This document shows, piece by piece, positions 17,803 to 29,631 of a stretch of 64,000 nt of DNA. The notes under the pieces are model-generated. The model did not search any database, had not been told where the DNA came from, and worked only from the letters and a program-made list of their open reading frames with translations. This DNA is from Thiocystis violascens (GTDB lineage Bacteria; Pseudomonadota; Gammaproteobacteria; Chromatiales; Chromatiaceae), in assembly GCA_020721065.1 (NCBI GenBank), contig DYNM01000002.1:62001-126000 (forward strand), given 5' to 3'. The position numbers were made by a program, and so were the translations under genes. How positions within the stretch are numbered: the first letter of the stretch is position 1; the number at the start of each line of letters is the position of its first letter.

Positions 17803-19677
17803 ATGTGGGCAAGCGATCAATACGATGTAGTGGTAGTTGGCGGCGGTCACGCGGGCACCGAGGCGGCATTGGCGGCAGCGCGGTGCGGGGTGCGGACGCT
17901 GTTGCTCACCCAGAATATCGAGACGCTCGGACAGATGAGTTGCAATCCGGCAATCGGCGGCATCGGCAAAGGACATCTGGTCAAGGAAATCGACGCGCTC
18001 GGCGGTGTGATGGCGGTGGCGGCAGATCGCGCTGGCATCCAATTTCGCATTCTCAACGCCAGCAAAGGCCCGGCAGTTCGCGCCACGCGAGCGCAGGCAG
18101 ATCGGGCGCTGTATAAAGCCGCAGTGCGCCTCGCGCTGGAAAATCAGCCCAATTTAACCCTGTTTCAACAAACCGTTGACGATCTGATAGTCGACAATGA
18201 CCGCGTTGTCGGCGTGCAAACGCAAATGGGGCTGCGCTTTGCGGCACGCGCCGTGATTCTCACGGTGGGCACTTTTTTGGCTGGACGCATTCACATCGGG
18301 CTGGCGCATTACGACGGTGGTCGCGCTGGCGATCCGCCATCCACTGCGCTGGCACAACGCCTGCGTGAATTGCCCTTTGCAGTGGAGCGGCTGAAAACCG
18401 GCACGCCGCCGCGTCTTGATGCCCGTTCTATTGATTATCGCCAGCTCGCCGAGCAGCGCGGTGATGAACCGGTGCCGGTGTTTTCTTATCGCGGCAACGC
18501 TGCCGATCATCCGCGCCAAGTCAGTTGTCATCTCACCCAAACCAATGAACGTACTCACGACATCATCCGCTCCGGGCTGTCGCGCTCGCCGCTGTTTATG
18601 GGCGTGATTGAAGGAATTGGCCCGCGCTATTGCCCGTCGATTGAGGACAAAATTGTGCGCTTTGCTGATAAAAATTCGCATCAAATTTTCCTCGAACCGG
18701 AAGGGCTGGACACCCACGAGGTCTATCCCAACGGCATCTCCACCAGCCTGCCGTATGACATTCAAGAGGCGCTGGTGCGCTCGATCAGCGGCTTGGAACA
18801 CGCGCATCTCACGCGCCCCGGCTATGCCATTGAATATGATTTTTTTGATCCCCGCGATCTCGCGCCGACTCTCGAAACGCGCCATCTGCACGGGTTATTT
18901 TTTGCCGGGCAAATCAACGGCACCACCGGTTATGAGGAAGCGGCAGCGCAGGGTTTATTGGCGGGCGTCAACGCTGCGTTGCAGATTCAAGAGCGCGAGC
19001 CGTGGCTGCCGCGCCGGGACGAGTCATATTTGGGCGTGATGGTGGATGATTTGGTCACTCGCGGCACCAACGAGCCGTATCGGATGTTCACCAGCCGCGC
19101 TGAATATCGGTTGACGCTGCGCGAGGACAACGCCGATCTGCGCTTGACTGAAATTGGACGCCAGCTTGGTTTGGTTGGCGAGGCGCAGTGGCGGCAGTTT
19201 GAGGCGAAGCGCGAGGCGATTGAACGCGAGCGCCAGCGGTTGCGTGAGCTGTGGATTCGTCCCGACACGGTCGATCAAACACTGGCAACGCAGATTTTGG
19301 GTGAACCGCTGCGGCGGGAAGCGCGGGCATCTGAGCTGCTGGCGCGTCCCAACGTTGGTTATGCCGGAGTGCAGCAGTTGACGGGCACAGCTCCAGAAGC
19401 GGTGGCGGCGGCAGTGAGTGAGCAGTTGGAAATTCAAGCGCGTTATGACGGCTATATCACGCGCCAACGCGCTGAGATTGAGCGCCAGCGCGAGCAGGAA
19501 GCCAAAGCGTTGCCACCTGAATTTGATTTTGATCGCGTGCGCGGGTTGTCAAAAGAGGTGTGCGAAAAATTCAAGCGGGTGCGTCCGCTGACGGTCGGAC
19601 AAGCGGCGCGAATTCCGGGTGTGACGCCAGCGGCAGTGTCGCTGTTGCTGATTCACCTCAAACGGCAGTCGGGCTGA
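17803..19677 (+). CDS. mnmG: tRNA uridine-5-carboxymethylaminomethyl modification enzyme
   Basis: MnmG (GidA) works with MnmE to modify U34 of certain tRNAs. The protein has the FAD-binding [20 protein letters not shown] at its N-terminus, [45 protein letters not shown] and [15 protein letters not shown]. The start is ATG 17803; the frame also has a TTG six bases upstream. Its stop overlaps the rsmG start (TGATG), the usual gammaproteobacterial pairing. Confidence 0.97.
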   Translation: MWASDQYDVVVVGGGHAGTEAALAAARCGVRTLLLTQNIETLGQMSCNPAIGGIGKGHLVKEIDALGGVMAVAADRAGIQFRILNASKGPAVRATRAQADRALYKAAVRLALENQPNLTLFQQTVDDLIVDNDRVVGVQTQMGLRFAARAVILTVGTFLAGRIHIGLAHYDGGRAGDPPSTALAQRLRELPFAVERLKTGTPPRLDARSIDYRQLAEQRGDEPVPVFSYRGNAADHPRQVSCHLTQTNERTHDIIRSGLSRSPLFMGVIEGIGPRYCPSIEDKIVRFADKNSHQIFLEPEGLDTHEVYPNGISTSLPYDIQEALVRSISGLEHAHLTRPGYAIEYDFFDPRDLAPTLETRHLHGLFFAGQINGTTGYEEAAAQGLLAGVNAALQIQEREPWLPRRDESYLGVMVDDLVTRGTNEPYRMFTSRAEYRLTLREDNADLRLTEIGRQLGLVGEAQWRQFEAKREAIERERQRLRELWIRPDTVDQTLATQILGEPLRREARASELLARPNVGYAGVQQLTGTAPEAVAAAVSEQLEIQARYDGYITRQRAEIERQREQEAKALPPEFDFDRVRGLSKEVCEKFKRVRPLTVGQAARIPGVTPAAVSLLLIHLKRQSG

Positions 19678-20321
19678 TGAGCAAAAAAACCAATCCAATT
19701 GCGTTTGATGCGGCGCTGCTCGGCGAACGGTTGACGCAGGGCGCAGCGCACATGGAGCTGGCGCTGACGGCAGAGCAACACGCGGGTTTGCTGCAATTTT
19801 TGGCGCTGCTGGCGCGGTGGAATCAGGTGTACAACCTGACGGCGGTGCGCGATCCGCTGGACATGGTCGCCCGTCATCTGCTCGATAGTTTGGCGCTGCT
19901 GCCGTATCTCGACGGCGAGCGGATACTTGATTTGGGCACGGGCGCGGGTTTGCCGGGGATTCCGCTGGCGCTGCTGGCACCTGAGCGCGAGTTCGTGTTG
20001 CTTGACAGCAACGGCAAAAAAATTCGCTTCGTGCGACAGGCGGTGCTGGAGTTGGGACTGCGCAACGTGGAACCGGTGCAGGCGCGGATTGATCGCTATC
20101 AACCGGAGCGCCTGTTTACGACGCTGGTCAGTCGGGCGGTGGCGGCAACTGAGATTATGCCGGTGCAGGAACGGCTGCTGGTGCCGACGGGACGGACGTT
20201 GTTAATGAAAGGGCGCGGCAATGAATCGTCCGAGTTAGCAATGGCGGATCGGGTGCGCGTTCACCCGCTGCAGATTCCTTTTTTAGATGGTGCCCGCCAT
20301 TTACTTGAGATGCGCAAATAA
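19677..20321 (+). CDS. rsmG: 16S rRNA (guanine527-N7)-methyltransferase
   Basis: RsmG (GidB) methylates G527 of 16S rRNA using SAM. The 214 residues contain WNQVYNLTAVRDPLDMVARH, LDLGTGAGLPGIPLAL (SAM site), LLDSNGKKIRF and VSRAVA. The ATG overlaps the mnmG stop. parA and parB, which often lie between this gene and atpI in gammaproteobacteria, are absent here. Confidence 0.96.
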   Translation: MSKKTNPIAFDAALLGERLTQGAAHMELALTAEQHAGLLQFLALLARWNQVYNLTAVRDPLDMVARHLLDSLALLPYLDGERILDLGTGAGLPGIPLALLAPEREFVLLDSNGKKIRFVRQAVLELGLRNVEPVQARIDRYQPERLFTTLVSRAVAATEIMPVQERLLVPTGRTLLMKGRGNESSELAMADRVRVHPLQIPFLDGARHLLEMRK

Positions 20322-20354
20322 CTGTCACAGATCATCAAAATACACGGACTTGCG

Positions 20355-20383
20355 TTGACCCTTTATCGGCAACGGCTTATACT
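20355..20383 (+). promoter_or_regulatory. Promoter of the ATP synthase operon
   Basis: TTGACC (20355-20360) and TATACT (20378-20383) are 17 bases apart, a near-consensus sigma-70 promoter. It starts about 34 bases after the rsmG stop. An in-frame ATG at 20384 touches the -10 and cannot be in the mRNA, which moves the atpI start to 20429. Confidence 0.82.
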
Positions 20384-20428
20384 ATGCCACCGATAAGGCA
20401 CTTTAATCACCCGAATTGTGACGATTTC

Positions 20429-20809
20429 ATGCAACAGCCGGGTGCAATCCAAGCAAAAAAAATCATTCAGGCTCAAATCGTTTTTGGGTTACTGATAATT
20501 ATCGTCGTGTTTTTGCTGCGCAGCGATTTAGCATTGTCTATTGGCATTGGTGCTGGAACTTGTATCACTGCTAACGCACTACTCGCAGCTTGGATGTTTC
20601 GAGACTACCGCGCTCAAAAAATTTCGCATTTAACAGCGCGTTTTTATTGGGGCGAAGCGATAAAAATTGCGGTTATTCTCGGATTATTTGCATTAGCAGT
20701 TGTCGTATTTACTAACCTTAATCTACCGGTCATGCTGGGTGCTTATTTTGCCACTCAAGTCATACCAACTGTGATCGCCGCCCAATTCGGCAGTCAAAAC
20801 CAGATGTGA
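20429..20809 (+). CDS. atpI: ATP synthase protein I
   Basis: AtpI is a small membrane helper for assembly of the c-ring. The 126-residue protein has four hydrophobic segments, starting with IIQAQIVFGLLIIIVVFLL, and the RFYWGEAIKI and FTNLN stretches typical of gammaproteobacterial AtpI. The start at 20429 (MQQPGAIQAKK) is set by the promoter just upstream. Confidence 0.88.
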   Translation: MQQPGAIQAKKIIQAQIVFGLLIIIVVFLLRSDLALSIGIGAGTCITANALLAAWMFRDYRAQKISHLTARFYWGEAIKIAVILGLFALAVVVFTNLNLPVMLGAYFATQVIPTVIAAQFGSQNQM

Positions 20810-20816
20810 GAAATGA

Positions 20817-22052
<1,236 letters not shown>

Positions 22053-22132
22053 TTAACGTCCCGCTCCCGCCAGGGTTGCGGTTTCTACCACCTACCCTGA
22101 TTCGGTACGAGACATAGGCACGAGGTGACGCT

Positions 22133-22603
22133 ATGAATATCAATTTGACTCTATTGATCCAGATGATCTCCTTTGCGGTGTTCGTCTGGTTTTGTATGCA
22201 ATTTGTGTGGCCGCCCATTGTGACGGCGCTGGCAGAGCGCAAAGCGAAAATTGCGGAAGGTCTTGCTGCCGCAGAACGCGGTCATCAAGAACGCGCTCGC
22301 GGTGAGCAACATGCTCAAGCCTTGCTGACTGAAGCGAAGGCGACTGCGGCTGAGATCGTGACGCAGGCGCAGAAGCGGGCGACTGAGATCGTTGAGGAAG
22401 CGAAGGATGACGCTCGCGCTGAGGGTGGTCGTTTGGTCGCAGCCGCACAGGCTGAAATTGAGCGCGAAACCAATCGTGCCCGTGAGGAATTGCGGGAGCG
22501 GGTTGCAGCATTGGCAATCGCGGCTGCCGAAAAAATTCTGCACAAGGAGATCGATGTCGCTACGCACCGGTCGCTCGTCGATACTTTCGCCAAGCAGCTC
22601 TAG
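22133..22603 (+). CDS. atpF: ATP synthase F0 subunit b
   Basis: Subunit b is the peripheral stalk. The 156 residues begin [20 protein letters not shown], a single N-terminal membrane helix, and continue as a long charged Ala/Glu/Arg coiled coil, as in E. coli b. It lies between atpE and atpH with a 9-base gap to the latter. Confidence 0.96.
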   Translation: MNINLTLLIQMISFAVFVWFCMQFVWPPIVTALAERKAKIAEGLAAAERGHQERARGEQHAQALLTEAKATAAEIVTQAQKRATEIVEEAKDDARAEGGRLVAAAQAEIERETNRAREELRERVAALAIAAAEKILHKEIDVATHRSLVDTFAKQL

Positions 22604-22612
22604 GGGTATTTC

Positions 22613-23152
22613 ATGGCCGGAGATATGACCACCATCGCCCGTCCCTATGCTGAAGCGGTGTTCGAGCGTGCCAAGGACGTCGGTGAAGTTGACGCTTGGT
22701 CACAGGCGTTGGAACTGCTGGCGTTGGTGACGACCGATCCCGACCTCGCTGCCCAAATTGGCAATCCCAGCCTGCCGCGTGAGCGGGTTCGTGATCTCAT
22801 TCTTGAAGTCTGCGGGGCGCAACTGCCTGCTGATGCCGCAAATCTCGTGCGGTTGTTGTCACACAACGCCCGTTTAACGGCACTGCCGGAGATTGCGCGG
22901 CTGTTTGAAGTGCGCCGGATCGCCGATCAGGGGGTACGTCATGTGCAGGTGCGCAGTGCTTTCGAGGTCAGCGCCGCAGAACAGGCAACCCTCGCTACGG
23001 CGCTGGCACGTCGCCTCGGCGGTCGCGTGGAGCTGACGGTCGAGACGGACAGCGCGTTGATCGGCGGGATTGAAGTCCGCGCTGGTGATCTTGTGTTCGA
23101 CGACTCGGTTCGCGGCAAGATCAAGCAATTGGCTAACGCTTTGCAATTCTGA
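22613..23152 (+). CDS. atpH: ATP synthase F1 subunit delta
   Basis: Delta joins the stalk to the F1 head. The 179-residue chain shows [15 protein letters not shown] at the N-terminus and the C-terminal signature [18 protein letters not shown] with GGIEVRAGD before it. An ATG at 22625 in the same frame is also possible. atpA follows after 13 bases. Confidence 0.95.
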   Translation: MAGDMTTIARPYAEAVFERAKDVGEVDAWSQALELLALVTTDPDLAAQIGNPSLPRERVRDLILEVCGAQLPADAANLVRLLSHNARLTALPEIARLFEVRRIADQGVRHVQVRSAFEVSAAEQATLATALARRLGGRVELTVETDSALIGGIEVRAGDLVFDDSVRGKIKQLANALQF

Positions 23153-23165
23153 ACTGGACACCGTC

Positions 23166-24707
23166 ATGCAATTGAATCCATCCGAGATCAGCGATCTCAT
23201 TAAACAGAAGATCGAAAATTTCGACCTTCAGACCGAAGCCCGGACTGAGGGCACCATCGTCAGCTTGACCGACGGCATTGTCCGTATTCATGGGTTATCT
23301 GACGCTAAGTATTATGAAATGTTGGAATTTCCGGGCGACGCCTTTGGTTTGGCGTTGAATCTGGAGCGTGATTCCGTCGGCGCGGTAATCCTCGGCGACT
23401 ATACGCATCTGTCCGAAGGTGACTGGGTGCGTTGCACTGGGCGCGTGTTGGAAGTGCCGGTCGGTGAAGGGTTGCTGGGGCGGGTGGTTGATTCGCTCGG
23501 TAATCCGATTGACGGTAAGGGTCCAATTAACGCGGCTGGCACTTCGCCAATTGAAAAGGTCGCGCCGGGCGTTATTGCGCGGCAGTCGGTTGATGAGCCG
23601 GTGCAAACAGGTTTGAAAGCCATCGACGCGATGGTGCCGGTTGGTCGTGGTCAGCGTGAGTTGATTATTGGCGACCGTCAGACCGGTAAAACCGCAGTAG
23701 CGATTGATGCGATCATCAATCAGAAAGGCACGGGCGTTAAGTGCATTTACGTTGCCATTGGGCAGAAGAATTCCTCAATTGCAGCATTGGTGCGCAAGCT
23801 CGAAGAGCATGACGCGATGGCACATACCATCATCGTGGCGGCAGCGGCGGCGGAATCTGCGGCAATGCAGTTCATCGCGCCTTATGTCGGCTGCACGATG
23901 GGCGAGTATTTCCGCGATAAGGGCGAAGATGCGTTGATCGTGTATGACGATTTGACCAAGCAAGCGTGGGCATATCGTCAGGTGTCGTTGTTGCTGCGGC
24001 GGCCACCGGGTCGGGAAGCCTATCCCGGCGACGTGTTCTATCTGCATTCGCGGTTGTTGGAACGCGCAGCGCGGGTCAATCCGAACTATGTGGCGCAGGC
24101 AACTGACGGCAAGGTGACGGGTAAAACCGGCTCGTTGACGGCGCTGCCGATCATTGAAACCCAAGCGGGTGACGTGTCGGCGTTCGTACCAACTAACGTG
24201 ATTTCGATCACCGACGGGCAGATTTTCTTGGAAACCGATCTGTTTAATTCCGGTATTCGTCCGGCAATTAACGCGGGTCTGTCAGTGTCGCGTGTCGGCG
24301 GTGCGGCGCAAACCAAGATCATTAAAAAGCTCGGCGGCGGCATTCGGTTGGCGCTGGCGCAGTACCGTGAATTGGCGGCATTTTCGCAGTTTGCTTCTGA
24401 TTTGGATGAGGCGACGCGCAAGCAGTTACAACGCGGTGAGCGCGTCACTGAGTTGATGAAACAGACGCAGTATTCGCCGATGAGCGTGGGACAGATGGCG
24501 ATTTCGCTGTTTGCTGCCAACGAAGGCTATCTCGACGATGTGGATGTGAAAAAAGTCGTTGATTTCGAGCGGGCGCTGCAAAGCTATATCAAGTCAGCGC
24601 AGGCGGAGTTGCTTGCGAAAATTGACGCCACTGGCGATTTCAATGACGCCATTCAGGGCGCGATGCACACTGCGATCAAGACTTTTAAGGCGAATAACAC
24701 CTGGTAA
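23166..24707 (+). CDS. atpA: ATP synthase F1 subunit alpha
   Basis: The 513-residue alpha subunit begins [20 protein letters not shown] and carries the P-loop GDRQTGKT and the [20 protein letters not shown] stretch of F1 alpha. Upstream in-frame codons back to 23070 overlap atpH and are not part of the family. A compound palindromic repeat follows before atpG. Confidence 0.98.
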   Translation: MQLNPSEISDLIKQKIENFDLQTEARTEGTIVSLTDGIVRIHGLSDAKYYEMLEFPGDAFGLALNLERDSVGAVILGDYTHLSEGDWVRCTGRVLEVPVGEGLLGRVVDSLGNPIDGKGPINAAGTSPIEKVAPGVIARQSVDEPVQTGLKAIDAMVPVGRGQRELIIGDRQTGKTAVAIDAIINQKGTGVKCIYVAIGQKNSSIAALVRKLEEHDAMAHTIIVAAAAAESAAMQFIAPYVGCTMGEYFRDKGEDALIVYDDLTKQAWAYRQVSLLLRRPPGREAYPGDVFYLHSRLLERAARVNPNYVAQATDGKVTGKTGSLTALPIIETQAGDVSAFVPTNVISITDGQIFLETDLFNSGIRPAINAGLSVSRVGGAAQTKIIKKLGGGIRLALAQYRELAAFSQFASDLDEATRKQLQRGERVTELMKQTQYSPMSVGQMAISLFAANEGYLDDVDVKKVVDFERALQSYIKSAQAELLAKIDATGDFNDAIQGAMHTAIKTFKANNTW

Positions 24708-24719
24708 GCCCGATCTCAC

Positions 24720-24796
24720 CAATCCCCCCCTGCCCCCCTTTTCCAAAGGGGGGAGATGTTGCGCCCTCCTTTGGAAAAGGGGGGTTGGGTGGATTT
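24720..24796. repeat. Compound palindromic repeat inside the atp operon
   Basis: This element has two C-run/TTT/AAA/G-run hairpins: 24733-24753 (9-bp stem, loop TCC) and 24764-24784 (imperfect arms, loop GGA), in roughly mirror-image order. Its ends, AATCC (24721-24725) and GGATT (24791-24795), are also inverted. It occupies most of the 141-bp atpA-atpG gap. Simpler relatives of the hairpin lie at 35804, 47609 and 56071, so it looks like a dispersed REP or MITE family. Confidence 0.65.
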
Positions 24797-24848
24797 GATG
24801 ATCCAAATACAACAAGGATTGAAACCAACAAGGGTTGAAACAAACCAT

Positions 24849-27151
<2,303 letters not shown>

Positions 27152-27163
27152 GGAGAATCTCCG

Positions 27164-27589
27164 ATGGCAACGACCATGCGCGTTGATATTGTCAGTGCTG
27201 AGGGTGCGATCCACTCCGGACCTGCCACGATGGTGTATGCAACCGCTCAAATGGGTGAGGTGGGCATTGCGCCGCGTCACACCGCGTTTATCAGTCGGCT
27301 CAAACCCGGCGAAGTGCGGGTAGAAAACGAACATGGTGAGCAGGAGCATTTTTATGTCTCCGGCGGCATGTTGGAAGTACAACCCAACGTGGTGACGGTG
27401 TTGGCTGATACCGCTATTCGGGCGCGTGATCTCGATGAAGCAGCCGCAATGGAATCCAAGCGGCGGGCGGAAGATACGCTCGCTGGTCAAGTGGCGAAGT
27501 TTGAATATGCCAAGGCACAAGTTGAATTGGCCGAAGCAATTGCGCAACTGCGAGCAATTGAAAAATTGCGCAAAATGAAAGGACGTTAG
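27164..27589 (+). CDS. atpC: ATP synthase F1 subunit epsilon
   Basis: Epsilon regulates rotation. The 141-residue protein has an N-terminal beta-sandwich (MRVDIVSAEGAIHSG, GEVGIAPRHTAFI) and a C-terminal helical hairpin rich in Ala/Glu/Lys ending EKLRKMKGR. AGGAGA lies just before the ATG. It closes the operon; a terminator follows. Confidence 0.96.
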   Translation: MATTMRVDIVSAEGAIHSGPATMVYATAQMGEVGIAPRHTAFISRLKPGEVRVENEHGEQEHFYVSGGMLEVQPNVVTVLADTAIRARDLDEAAAMESKRRAEDTLAGQVAKFEYAKAQVELAEAIAQLRAIEKLRKMKGR

Positions 27590-27630
27590 TGTGCTGTTGT
27601 TGTAACAGCGACCATGCGTTTTTTCCTCTC

Positions 27631-27667
27631 AACGCTCCTCGTTCATCGTAACGGGAGCGTTTTTTTT
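27631..27667 (+). terminator. Rho-independent terminator of the atp operon
   Basis: AACGCTCC (27631-27638) and GGAGCGTT (27654-27661) form an 8-bp stem followed by a run of eight T's in the form GTTTTTTTT. It lies 41 bases after the atpC stop. Confidence 0.9.
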
Positions 27668-27682
27668 CGTGGAGATTGAAGT

Positions 27683-28174
27683 GTGAGCGCAACAGCACCA
27701 TGCGTCAGCGCCGGTAAACTGGTCGCGTTGACCTACAGCATCACCGATGTCAACGGCGCGGTTTTGGAACAAACCGATTTGCCCGTCACCTACATTCACG
27801 GCGGCGCAACGGAATTGATCGGCGGCATGGATGCAGCGATTGCCGGCAAGTGCGTGGGGGACGCGGTGACATTGGAACTGCCGCCAGAACACGGTTTTGG
27901 CGCACATGATCCCGCGCTCACGTTCACCGATGATCTGGATAATGTGCCGCCAGAATTCCGCTTTATCGGCGCAGAAGTGCAGATGCAAAATGACGCCGGA
28001 GCAACGCGCACCTTCGTTGTTTCTGCCATCGCCGACGGCAAGTTGACAGTCGATGGCAATCATCCGCTCGCCGGCAAAGCGTTGGTCGTGCATCTGCGCA
28101 TTCACGCAGTGCGCGAGCCAACTCCAGAAGAATTCGCTGCTGCATCAAGCGGTTGTACTGGCAGTTTTCACTGA
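27683..28174 (+). CDS. FKBP-type peptidyl-prolyl isomerase, SlyD/FkpB group
   Basis: The 163-residue protein has the SlyD/FkpB layout: an FKBP core interrupted by an IF (insert-in-flap) domain. Features include LTYSITDVNGAVLEQT, YIHGGATELIGGMDAAIAGK and GFGAHDPALTF. It should speed prolyl isomerisation and act as a chaperone. It lacks the His-rich metal tail of SlyD. The GTG start lies 15 bases past the atp terminator, with GGAG 10 bases upstream. Confidence 0.88.
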   Translation: MSATAPCVSAGKLVALTYSITDVNGAVLEQTDLPVTYIHGGATELIGGMDAAIAGKCVGDAVTLELPPEHGFGAHDPALTFTDDLDNVPPEFRFIGAEVQMQNDAGATRTFVVSAIADGKLTVDGNHPLAGKALVVHLRIHAVREPTPEEFAAASSGCTGSFH

Positions 28175-28192
28175 ACTATTTGAGATTTCACC

Positions 28193-29566
28193 ATGACTCT
28201 CGGCGTTGTCATTCTCGCAGCCGGACGCGGCACCCGCATGTGTTCCGATCTTCCCAAAGTGCTCCATCCGCTCGCCGGACAACCGCTGCTGGCGCACGTT
28301 CTGAATGCTGCGACCACGCTGGATGCTGCACAACAGGTGGTGGTATTTGGACACGGCGGGGCGCAGGTGCCAGCGGCGTTCGCCGAGCGCGATTGCATTT
28401 GGGTGGAGCAAGCCGAGCAGCGCGGCACCGGTCACGCGCTGATGCTGGCGTTACCGGTGCTGCTGCCAGAGGTGACGCAGGTGCTGGTGCTGTACGGCGA
28501 TGTGCCGCTGATCACGCCTGCGACCTTGCGCCGTTTGGTGGCCAGCAGTGTTCACACCGGCTTGGCGCTGTTGACGGCGGAGGTGTGCAATCCCAGTGGT
28601 TACGGTCGCATCGTCCGCGATCACACCGGACGACTGCTGCGCATCGTGGAGGAGAAAGATGCCACGTTGGCGGAGCGGGAGATTCACGAGATCAATACCG
28701 GGTTTCTGGTCGCGGAACGGACGCAATTGGCGGCGTGGCTGGCGCAAATCGGCACCAATAACGCGCAGGGTGAATACTATTTGACCGACATCGTGGCGCT
28801 CGCAGCGCAAGACGGTGTCACGATTGCCAGCACCCGTCCGGGGTGTTTGACGGAAGTCACCGGCGTCAATGATCGCGTACAACTAGCTGAATTAGAACGC
28901 TTTTATCAACGCGCCACTGCGGAAGATTTGATGCGTTCAGGGGTGACGTTGGCAGACCCGGCGCGATTTGATCTGCGCGGCACGCTTCATGCCGAGCGCG
29001 ATGTCCACTTGGACATCAACGTCATCATTGAAGGCGAGGTGTGGCTGGGCAGCGGAGTGCGGGTCGGCGCAAATTGCGTGTTAAAAGACTGTCGCATCGG
29101 CGCGGGCACCGAGATTTTTCCCAACTGCGTGCTCGACGGCGCGACTGTCGGAGCCAACGCCCGCATCGGTCCCTTTGCGCGGCTGCGCCCGGCTGCGCTG
29201 CTGGCGGACGACACCCACGTTGGCAATTTCGTCGAGATCAAAAAAACCACGTTGGGGCGCGGCAGCAAGGCAAACCATTTAACGTATTTGGGCGATGCCG
29301 ACATCGGCGCGGGCGTCAACATCGGCGCAGGCACGATCACCTGCAACTATGACGGCGTCAACAAATCGCTCACCCAGATTGGCGATGATGCCTTTATTGG
29401 CTCCAACACCGCGTTGGTGGCACCGGTCAGCATCGGTGCTGGCGCGACGATTGGCGCGGGTTCAGTGATTACGCGCTCGGCACCCGCCGCGCAATTGACG
29501 CTGGCACGCACGCGCCAAACCACGCTTGCCGGTTGGCAACGTCCACAAAAACCCCCCAATAAATAA
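28193..29566 (+). CDS. glmU: Bifunctional N-acetylglucosamine-1-P uridyltransferase / glucosamine-1-P acetyltransferase
   Basis: GlmU makes UDP-GlcNAc for peptidoglycan and LPS. The 457-residue protein has the N-terminal nucleotidyltransferase domain (LAAGRGTRM, GTGHALMLALP, YGDVPLI, NTGFLV) and a C-terminal left-handed beta-helix of hexapeptide repeats with NFVEIKKTTLGRGSKANHL and YLGDADIGAGVNIGAG. glmS, often next, is not present; a terminator follows and the next gene is convergent. Confidence 0.97.
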   Translation: MTLGVVILAAGRGTRMCSDLPKVLHPLAGQPLLAHVLNAATTLDAAQQVVVFGHGGAQVPAAFAERDCIWVEQAEQRGTGHALMLALPVLLPEVTQVLVLYGDVPLITPATLRRLVASSVHTGLALLTAEVCNPSGYGRIVRDHTGRLLRIVEEKDATLAEREIHEINTGFLVAERTQLAAWLAQIGTNNAQGEYYLTDIVALAAQDGVTIASTRPGCLTEVTGVNDRVQLAELERFYQRATAEDLMRSGVTLADPARFDLRGTLHAERDVHLDINVIIEGEVWLGSGVRVGANCVLKDCRIGAGTEIFPNCVLDGATVGANARIGPFARLRPAALLADDTHVGNFVEIKKTTLGRGSKANHLTYLGDADIGAGVNIGAGTITCNYDGVNKSLTQIGDDAFIGSNTALVAPVSIGAGATIGAGSVITRSAPAAQLTLARTRQTTLAGWQRPQKPPNK

Positions 29567-29586
29567 ACTTGAGTTTTAAATTATTC

Positions 29587-29628
29587 AATGCCGAATGAAG
29601 CATCGCACTTCATTCGGCATTTTTTATT
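29587..29628. terminator. Bidirectional terminator between glmU and glgP
   Basis: ATGCCGAATGAAG (29588-29600) and CTTCATTCGGCAT (29608-29620) form a perfect 13-bp stem followed by TTTTTATT. The gene on each side ends into it. Confidence 0.92.
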
Positions 29629-29631
29629 GTG

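Noticed and set aside
18154..18891. 245-codon open frame on the minus strand inside mnmG
   Set aside because: It lies opposite a highly conserved GC-rich gene, has no recognisable domain, and fits an antisense shadow.
20384..20428. ATG at 20384 as the atpI start
   Set aside because: It directly follows the -10 TATACT, so it would be upstream of the transcription start.
24811..24842. Two 16-bp tandem units of the form AACAAGG-TTGAAAC, resembling the end of some CRISPR repeats
   Set aside because: Only two units, directly adjoining with no spacer, and no cas gene; more likely a small local duplication before atpG.
28153..28761. 202-codon frame overlapping the start of glmU
   Set aside because: Arg/Ala-rich low-quality sequence in a different frame of a clear glmU.
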